Assembly (NCBI GenBank): GCA_033060915.1
Contig: CM065378.1
Location: 947,001-1,011,000, forward strand
Length of the DNA: 64,000 nt
Source: Euryodendron excelsum
Taxonomy: Eukaryota; Streptophyta; Magnoliopsida; Ericales; Pentaphylacaceae
Direction of reading: 5' to 3'
Position 1 is the stretch's first letter, and every line of letters begins with the position of its first letter. The notes under the pieces were generated by a model that had not been told where the DNA came from, did no database searches, and was given only the letters and a program-made list of their open reading frames with translations. A program made the position numbers and the translations under genes. Positions 56,090 through 64,000 of this stretch are shown piece after piece.

Positions 56090-57944
56090 ATGGCTCCTCT
56101 TTGTCAATACTCAGTCATCCTCCTTGTGATATTCTCATTTTTGGTGGCAACCTCCATAGTAGACTCTTTATCCTTCAATTCTATATTAATATTTGATTAT
56201 ATATAGTTGGTAATAGGCAACCTATTGGGATATTGGTGCACAAAGCCGTGATATATCCAGTGCTGAAAGCACCAAAGGTCTATACGAAATTATATGTATG
56301 TACATATATATATACATATATAGGGCGTTTCTCTTATCATACTTTGGTTACACCTCTAGATTTGGACTAAAGAAATATGGTATGGTATAGACTCTTTGTT
56401 TCATAACTCTACTTACAGGTTGTGTAAGTAAGACTTCTGGGTGTCCTCTCAACATGTTTCAATACCATTTGCTAATTCAACGATGAGATCATATTTTTCT
56501 GATGCTTAATTCTTTTCTTTTTTGTTGTTGTTCTTCTTCTTCTTCTGCGTTAGGGGGAGGATGAGGCCTCTATTCAAATCGTTTACACGGCCAAATCGAA
56601 GAACTCTGCAGCCAGCCACATTCAACTGTTAGCCTCAGTTCTCGGAAGGTGAGAATTGAACACTCGCTCACATAAATCTATTCATCTCTATATCCTCACG
56701 AATTTGTTTTCATGATTTATCTGTCATATCATTCATTCATTATTCTAAAAATATATGCGTATATAGGATTTCTCAAGCAATAGATACCACTCTTTTCCTC
56801 AAATTTAACTTACAGGATCATTAGTGCCACCTTCACCTTCAATATGATGGCCAACCAGTGAAAGAAAATTGATGGAGACAGATACTGCATGTTAACCAGA
56901 TGGAACCCAACAAATAGGAATTGGAACTTCCTGAAGAGACTTTAGAAGATTCATTTAAAGGAGAGAGAGAGAGAGACCACTCACACATACATGGTTGGGA
57001 ACAACAGCTTTTAAGGCCTCGCTTAAGTTAGTAAATAAGCTCACCAGCAAAGAGAGTAAAGTTAAATGAAGTTCTTGTTGATAGCTGTTAAATAAGCATT
57101 GTTTACAACAGTACTCTTTGTGCTTCGGTTCCCTAAACAAATGTAAAGAATCAACTCAAACTCAAACCAAGTCAAAGTGGAGGTGCAGACCTAGCTAGCT
57201 AGCAAGCTCGGAGTTCACTATTATCCGCTGGCCAAACTATGATTTAGTGATACAGGATCATTTCTATTTCCCTTACCAAACTTTATTTCCAACAAAATGG
57301 ATCTGTGAAATATACTGGCTGATTATGGGTTAATATAAATGCAGTGAAATGGCAGCCAAGAAAGCCATGATTTACGATTACACAAGAACCATCAATGGTT
57401 TTGCAGCCATGCTCACAGCAGATCAGATCAGTGCTCTTCGAAGTAAGCTTCCAAACTTACTAGCAGTTCTGAGATAAAATAAAATAAAAACACAAACTGA
57501 TGCAGCATGCCACTCCATTGTGTTTGGCTAGCTCAGTACTCAAATAGATGAATCAGATTTGCTCAAATAAGTGAGCTCGCATTCAGCCAAGTCATAGTTC
57601 ACGCAAATCTGAAATAAATCAAAAGACTCAAAACAGTCCAATACATATCAATATGGTTAACTTGACACTGAATCATGAGTGCACTTACTGGATTTTGAGT
57701 AAACCTTCAGCTCCATGTACGCATGCATGAATCTTTCCTTATTGGCGTGCTCAAAGTTCTGTAGATAAACAGAACAACAAACTGGATTACACACAACTGA
57801 GAGTACAAAATCCAAAAAAATTTTTAATGCATGGCTCGCAATTGTAAAGTAATGTTGTTTGCAGAGCAACCTGCAGTTTTGGAGATACTTCCTGGTGGTT
57901 TTCAAAAGGTCGATGCTGATGTCTCATCAAGCTCGACTCCATGA
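56090..57944 (+). CDS. Secreted stand-alone inhibitor I9 (subtilisin propeptide-like) protein, four exons, 113 aa
   Basis: Exons 56090-56158, 56554-56648, 57345-57442 and 57865-57944 join in frame to 113 residues and a TGA stop. Exon 1 is a signal peptide (MAPLCQYSVILLVIFSFLVA). Exon 2 gives SIQIVYTAKSKN and SHIQLLASVLG, exon 3 AAKKAMIYDYTRTINGFAAML and DQISALR, exon 4 QPAVLEILPGGFQKVDAD. This is the full order of the I9 fold: first strand IVYT, helix HxxLLxSVLGS, YxYxxxxNGFAAxLT, helix, and a final xPxVLxILP strand. In subtilases a peptidase S8 domain would follow; here a stop comes 16 codons after ILPGG and no S8 motif is seen downstream. It therefore resembles plant subtilisin propeptide-like inhibitors, which inhibit subtilases. 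The exon 1 donor (ATA|GTAGAC) is the least certain joint. A decayed subtilase remnant is the alternative, but all four frames being intact argues against it. Confidence 0.78.
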
Positions 57945-60843
57945 AGTCTGCTACTCTCATATTCAGATATCCTTGTATGTTTTCTTGAACGGATGTCCTC
58001 ATGTATAGAGAACTAGCATTCTCACAAGTTATCAGATATGATGGTTAGAATGCGATAATTACCCAATGTTTGGTGTAGGTTATGAAATCATAAAGTACTA
58101 GGGGTGTATCCACAGATTCTCAATGTTTGACAGAGAATTTCACATGCATTCCCAATAGTCCAAATTATTTGGTAAGCAGCTAGTATTCCCTTTGGCATCA
58201 AAACATAAAATTTAATCATCTAAATTTGGCCATTATGGAAAATTTATGCCGATACAGCAACTGTCGGCATCACTTCATTTTAATTTTTCTCTAACATACA
58301 TAAAATTATGTTTTTGTGCTTTGTTTGCCTGATTAGTTGCCACCCTTTGATTTCATTGTCATATGTGTTGATGGCTGCATTGTTGCCGCAACCATGTTCA
58401 TGATATATTCACGAATAATATCATATACAAAGGGCAAATGTATCAATTTAATTTTCAGGGAAACTCCAAGCCCGACTTAGGTTTATCCAAATTGCCAAAA
58501 AGTCCTCTTTATTTTTGAAATTTGTGGATACACAACAGTTCACTGCTCATAACAAGCATAAGAGAACACCCAAAGAACAAAAATGGGGAAACCAACTAAA
58601 TGATCAGAATTCAAAAGTGAGAACTCACATATAAGAAAAAGATCCAAATGAATCACCTACAACCCATGTCCGAAAATAACACATCAAAACCTTTAAGAAT
58701 TTGGTGATTTCCCTAGCGAAGTTTGAATGTCATAATATGCCCTTCATTGTTTTACTCTTAGGACTAGCGTTTAGCACTTACCAATCTACAGTAATTACAG
58801 CCTAAATCCATTAAAGCTCTTACCTCACAGCTCCAGGTGCAACAAATTCTGAACACAGAGACGGCTCAACAAATAATTGATAAGCACATCATCACCTAAT
58901 TACGAATGTAAGTCGATTTATCAATTACTGTTTCCTCCTTTCCCACACTTGGTTCCTCACCTTGTCACTTGTTAGCCTCTGTTGTTTCTAAAGACAAAAT
59001 CACTAACATTACTGCATTAAACAAATAAAAAATTGAGCAGAATACAAAAATAAGACGCAAAAGAATTGCATAGAATTGATAGGTGATTTAGAAGCCAGTT
59101 TTAGGCCAAAAGTCTCCCCGTTGAGTACAAAATGTTTCATTCAAGAGGGAGATGGCAACTTTGCGTTCAGTGTAGAAGTGATCCCTTGCCTCGCACTGAG
59201 CAGCAAATAACAAAAGCAAAAAGTGGCAAAGTCAACACAAACCCGCACCCAATAGACACAGACAGAGACCAGGGGGGAAGAGAGAGAGGAGAGAGCTACA
59301 GAGTTCATACAATGAGTGATGAATAATTGATTCAATGCCCTGGAAAATCCAAACTCTACTAACCATGGTTCGACTTCCCTGCTTTGCTTTGTTATTTGTT
59401 AACATATAGGTATTCACTTTGCCCTGTCTACTGGAGATCAAAGAGAAAGCAATGTCACTCATGAATCTGGCATCAACTATAATATAGTCTATTGGCAAGG
59501 ATCTTGCAAGAAAGCAGCCATGAATGGCTCTAATTCAGCCTGGACCTTATCATGAAAAATAGTAGATGGGTAACAGGCAATGAATAAAATTCAGAGGAAA
59601 TTACCAGAGAAAGGACACAATTCCACAGCATGCGAATGAGCAGAAGATATTTACCTTAACGAGGAATTTGACCTAGCACATAAGCAAAGAAGGAGTCAAT
59701 TATTTAGCATCATTAAATATGGACTTTCATTACTCTTCTGTTGCAATCATGGCTTCATCTTCTTTTATCCAACCAAAGTAGCTGGACATGAAAATGGAGA
59801 ATGGATAACATGCAATGCACACAATAATTACGAGAAAAACAAAAAAACATAGTTCCTAAGCATGTAAATAAGCAGAAAATATCTGAACCATAAGGCATTT
59901 GACCTAGCGCATTACCTAATCATTAGCATTTATGATTATTATGTTGCAACCAAGCCTACATTTTCTTTCACATAACCAAAGCAGCTCTACATCTTTCTGT
60001 TTTCTCACCCCCAAGTCACTGTAGGAATAGCGTAAGAAAAGTTCCCCCCCTAGTCCCAAGTTCTTGAGACAATCCTTCTTAAAACTAATGCAAGAAAATG
60101 AAGGGTTTCGACAGTTCCTCTTAAAGTTCATTCCAAAGATGGTGATGCTAGCAACCTTTTGAAGAGATTTACATATGTGAAATGTTGTGAAGGACATGGT
60201 TCTTATACTCTTGAGCAACCTAGTCTAAACTAATTGCCATCATTATACAGAGAGAACTCATGAACAAGGCATATTAAGAATACTGTTGTAAAATCTAACT
60301 GATATGGAAAACATGATCTCTATAGAGGCTGAGAATTATGACACCAAAGTAATGACCCAAGTGGGAGATCCTTATGGTTTTCCATTGTCATAAAGATCCA
60401 ATCACTGAGCTCAAAATTAAAGATATTTGCTCAAAGTAGAGATTGGTGCAACTTGATATTTTAAAACAGCACATAAAAACCTTCAGAGCATAAAAAACTA
60501 TACTCATGGGGTTGATCACCTGATAGGTAGGGTGGTCAGAGGTTGGTAATGGTGTTGCTCAACTAAAATGTATTGTTGTTTGCTTTAATACAATTTATCA
60601 TTCAGAAAAAAATCAATAAGCAACTTGAGGGTTATATATCTAATCGTGAGGCCTAAGGATATGATCTAGATTCTTTATTTCTGACGGCAGTACTTTCAAA
60701 CTGTCATTCTGATGTAAGCCAAAACTATCCAAGCAGTAATTTCCTTTTCTTGTTGGGAAGAGGTTAAAGGGCAACCATCGACACATTCTGCTATAATTCC
60801 TAGGACTCTGTGCTCAACAAAGAGGAAGAGGTACGGACTTGGG

Positions 60844-60920
60844 TGAGCATTCTGGCAATGATTACACATAAAGTTCCCTTGGATGAGCATTCAGGCAATG
60901 ATTACACATAAAGCTCATAT
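60844..60920. repeat. Tandem duplication, unit about 41 bp
   Basis: TGAGCATTCTGGCAATGATTACACATAAAG is followed at once by a second copy differing at a single base over this stretch. Confidence 0.85.
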
Positions 60921-61074
60921 ACACCCTAGTGGAGACTAGAGCTAGACTACTGGACTTGGGTGTTTCCTGCTGATTTTTCATTTGCTTCTTTCTTTCCTTT
61001 TCTTTTCTTCCTTTCTTCCTTTCTTTTTCTTGAATATCACTTGACCTAGTTATTTTCAGCTTCCTTACCACATT

Positions 61075-61118
61075 CCCCCCCCCCCCCCCCCCCCCACAAA
61101 AAAAAAAAAAAAAAAAAA
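61075..61118. repeat. C21 run followed by A21 run
   Basis: Twenty-one C (61075-61095), then AC, then twenty-one A (61098-61118). Exact lengths may be sequencing estimates. Confidence 0.9.
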
Positions 61119-62406
61119 GAAAAACCATAAATCCCCCCAAAAGATAACAAAAAGAGATAGTAAGAGAAATTTTGTGTAATTTCCTAGTAAAACAACAATT
61201 ATATTGAAATTAAATGCTTCCCAAAAGAACCAGTAGAGGAAGAAAAAAACAAAACAAAACAAAAACAACTACATATGGTAAATCTATAAATGAGAGAGTC
61301 AGCACGGTATTTGAATAATAGCCATAGAAAACTCAGAAGAAATTCTTAACTACATTTGCTTACCTTTTTGTAAGCTCCTCATGAGACATCCAGATAGCAT
61401 AGCAAGTCTCTTTAATCAAAACATTTCTAAAGCTCAGAAAACTCATAGTTATTCCAGTAGAAGGCCCTGCTCTTACATTCTAGAAGATCAAAATCCATTC
61501 GGCTAGATACAACAGATGAATTATGTTATCATTTTCTCCAAATGCAGCACCAAGTTGAACAGATGACCCTGGACACTGAAAAATAACAAGTTAATAATAG
61601 CCACAGCAAAGAGCAAACTCTTATCCCAAAAATCCTAGTTATCGTTGATAAAAATAAACCTCTAATTTACAAACCACGGGTTTAAATTATTCCAAGTGAT
61701 AATTGCCAGCAACTTATTATTGTCTATACAGATGCAAATACAACTGCATGATTAACAATGCATAGGCCATAGAGCCTCCCAATATGCACAACTATCAATT
61801 GACTAGCACATGCAAAGGAATTATTGACGTTTTTGTTTTTGTTTAAATGCTAAAGTACATTTAGCATAAATCAGATAGAAAAGGCTGGTACGTGCAGAAT
61901 TTTCTCTGAAACGGGCATCCTAAACATAATAGACAGACATACTGTAACTTGAACACTCAGAACATTGCTGTTGACAAATACCTAGTCTTTTAAGCTGCAG
62001 CACAACACTAATGGGGCTTTTTTACATCATTTTGAGGTTATGCTTATTCCTAAACACCAAAGGAGTATACAACAAAGGAAAGATATGAATGTAGTGTTCC
62101 CTGCCAGGCAATAGTAGAGGATAAAACAGCCGGACAATATTAACCGAAAATTCACACCAGAGGGGAAAGGAAGGGGGCACGAGGAGTTCGAGAGAGAAAG
62201 AGAAATGCATATCCAACATAGAAATGACAATCGTAAAAGCATACCTTTGCTTCATATGTTAAGAATGAAACCTTTCCCCACAGCAACCTATGAATTTCCA
62301 TTCAAGAACTCATGGTGGGAAAAGAAATCAGTATCATCAACATTCAAGCAGCTCTTCTGAAACTTACTCAGTAGAGAGTTCTACATCAACAAATACGGAC
62401 CTTCTA

Positions 62407-64000
62407 CTACATCTCAACCCAACTACAACCTAAGTTTTTCTGAATTCCTCTTTCCATCATTTCTGTCCTCACCTTTGCAGCATCTTCCCAATTACCCTCT
62501 TCTGAATAAACCTTTGATAACAAGACATAAGCTGCATCATTTTCAGGGACCAACTGGAATAACTTCCTAGAGGCCCATTCTCCCAACTCTCTGTCCCCGT
62601 GTATTCTACAACCATTAAGGAAGGATCTCCAAATTGCCGGCCAAGGTTTAAAAGGCATTGCCTCAATAGTATGTTTGGCATCTTGGAGGAATCCATTTCT
62701 TGAAAACAAATCAACTACACAACCATAATTATCTGGTAAAGGTTCCATCCCATAATCTAAGGTCATTGATTTGAACAAAGCACGGCCTTGATCAACAAGA
62801 CCCATATGACTACAGGCTGATATAAGTGACACAAAAGTGGCTTGGCTGGGCTTTAACTTAGCCAACTTCATTTTCTCAAAGAGTTCCATAGCTTCCAAAA
62901 CGAGACCATGATGGGCATAAGCCATGATCATAGTATTGAAAAGAACCACATCATCAGATTCAAATGACCGATCAAAAGCTATCCTTGCACTTTCAATGTC
63001 CCCACATTTGGCATACGCATTTATAACTGCACTGGCAACAAATATATTTTCGTCATATCCTGTTTTAATAATTAGTGAATGAACAGATTTAGTTTGCTGA
63101 TGAGATGCAATTCTGGCACAACCATTTAAAATGCTACCCAACATAAAGTCATCAGGTTCCCCACCATCTTCTATTAGACAACTCAGATATTTGATAGCTT
63201 CGGAGATACAGCCTTGATGCACAGATGCAGAAATCATAGTACTCCATGATACCATATCTAATTTCTCAAGCTCGTATAAAAATTTAAATGCATCATCTAG
63301 AAGCCCAAATTTGACATATCCTTTAATTAATGAGCTACAAACGTACCCATGGGGGGGGAAACCAGATTTGACCATAATACCATGAATTTGTCCGCTTATT
63401 TGTAGATTTTCAGTCTTAAAACAAGCTTCCAAAGCACAAGAGAAGGTACACTCATTTGCTTCAATTCCCAAATTCCAGAAGTAACAAAAAAGCTTAAGGG
63501 CTTCAGGGTCACAACTCAAATTGTATGCAGAAATTATTTCATTCCAATTGTTGATATTTTTGAAAGGTATACTATCGAACACCAGACGCGCCATCTCAGT
63601 TGCTCCACATCTAGAGAACATACTGATTAGCGAACTTGCAACATGGGCATCATCATAAAATCCAAAATGAAAAGCAAGAGAAAAGAACTGAAGACCAAGA
63701 TCAAGCTCAAGGACCTCCCCACATAGCCTAAACAAGATTGAGAAAGTAACACAATTGGGCTTCAAGCTTGTGAACATGAAACTATTGAACAAGTTTGCAA
63801 CTTCACTTACATCCACATCTTGAGAAGAACCCGCAAATACAGTGTTCCATGAAACAACATCTTTATCTTGCATTGCACTAAAAAGCTTCAAAGCCGGGTC
63901 CTTCTCAGCATTTTTAAAGTACATAGACATGAGAGCATTGATCACTGAAGTACTTGGTTCCATCTCACTCCGAACAACCAATCCATGAATCTGTCTTCCA
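62407..64000 (-). CDS. Pentatricopeptide repeat (PPR) protein, PLS class with E-type end; 5' part beyond the window
   Basis: An intact frame from the window edge to the TAG at 62407, about 530 residues. Repeated 31-36-residue motifs are plain: INALMSMYFKNAEKDPALKLFSAM, DVVSWNTVFAG, VASSLISMFSRCGATEMARLVFDSI, VSWSTMISASVHQG, VASAVINAYAKCGDIESARIAFD. The C-terminus (AIWRSFLNGCRIHGDRELGEWA...YVLLSKVYSEEGNWEDAAKVRTEM...GCSWVEM) is an E motif that ends at once after GCSWVEM, with no DYW domain. Such proteins act in mitochondria or plastids, binding single organelle RNAs, commonly for C-to-U editing together with a DYW partner. The frame stays open to 64000, reading GRQIHGL at the edge, so start and targeting peptide lie outside. 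Which RNA it serves cannot be told. Confidence 0.93.
   Translation of the reverse strand, partial: GRQIHGLVVRSEMEPSTSVINALMSMYFKNAEKDPALKLFSAMQDKDVVSWNTVFAGSSQDVDVSEVANLFNSFMFTSLKPNCVTFSILFRLCGEVLELDLGLQFFSLAFHFGFYDDAHVASSLISMFSRCGATEMARLVFDSIPFKNINNWNEIISAYNLSCDPEALKLFCYFWNLGIEANECTFSCALEACFKTENLQISGQIHGIMVKSGFPPHGYVCSSLIKGYVKFGLLDDAFKFLYELEKLDMVSWSTMISASVHQGCISEAIKYLSCLIEDGGEPDDFMLGSILNGCARIASHQQTKSVHSLIIKTGYDENIFVASAVINAYAKCGDIESARIAFDRSFESDDVVLFNTMIMAYAHHGLVLEAMELFEKMKLAKLKPSQATFVSLISACSHMGLVDQGRALFKSMTLDYGMEPLPDNYGCVVDLFSRNGFLQDAKHTIEAMPFKPWPAIWRSFLNGCRIHGDRELGEWASRKLFQLVPENDAAYVLLSKVYSEEGNWEDAAKVRTEMMERGIQKNLGCSWVEM

Larger units (their letters stand above)
57945..62406. other. Intergenic DNA; no gene recognised
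   Basis: Short frames only, none resembling a known protein. It includes a small tandem duplication at 60844-60920 and a C-run/A-run at 61075-61118. Part may be the 3' UTR of the PPR gene. Confidence 0.5.

Noticed and set aside
56090..57442. First reading of exons 1-3 as the start of a truncated subtilase
   Set aside because: A fourth exon at 57865-57944 completes the I9 fold in frame and ends with a stop, so a complete I9-only gene explains the data better.
57787..58002. Minus-strand frame MRTSVQENIQGYLNMR...
   Set aside because: It is the antisense of the fourth exon of the I9 gene and its 3' flank.
61065..61268. Phe/Gly-rich minus-strand frames
   Set aside because: Produced by the A21 and C21 homopolymers; no biological meaning.

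Overview
This is nuclear DNA of a flowering plant, most likely a core eudicot with a repeat-rich, medium-to-large genome and possibly woody. It is AT-rich, has spliced genes with GT-AG introns, and carries many LTR retrotransposons, LINE remnants and foldback/TIR elements. The genes are plant families: a SHAQKYF-type MYB, two DUF247 proteins, a tandem defensin-like protein, a stand-alone I9 propeptide protein and an E-class PPR protein. I cannot name the species.

Layout. 45-13665 (+): a DIVARICATA/SRM1-type MYB gene of 294 codons in two coding exons, separated by a 12.7-kb intron. That intron holds an antisense LINE remnant, three copies of a GTGTCC-rich TIR-like element, a possible hAT-type element, microsatellites and local duplications. 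13666-17562: intergenic, with a run of 28 G. 17563-28224 (-): a 10.7-kb Sirevirus-like Ty1/copia element with 1.6-kb LTRs, iMet-type primer site, extended gag, pol and a third ORF in the envelope-like position; it is old and full of stops. 28829-40665 (-): two tandem DUF247 genes. Each appears to have its own non-coding leader exon. The leader intron of one is 0.9 kb; that of the other has grown to 4.9 kb around a Sirevirus-like LTR and a copia pol fragment. 42100-45170: fragments of short-LTR copia elements in both orientations. 46527-47273 (-): a two-exon defensin-like gene with signal peptide and TATA box. 47274-56000: gene-poor DNA with MITE and foldback elements. 56090-57944 (+): a compact four-exon gene for a secreted protein made only of an inhibitor-I9 (subtilisin propeptide) domain; no exon is long enough to be an obvious ORF. 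57945-62406: no gene recognised. 62407-64000 (-): the 3' part of a PPR gene that runs off the window.

The genes do not form a pathway. The points worth most attention are the I9-only gene with a MITE next to its promoter, the duplicated DUF247 genes with matching leader exons, the retroelement third ORF whose frame survives through three stops, and the GTCGAC-centred palindromes found in two different LTRs. All intron/exon joints are read by eye from frame continuity and GT/AG sites; no transcript or database evidence was available.
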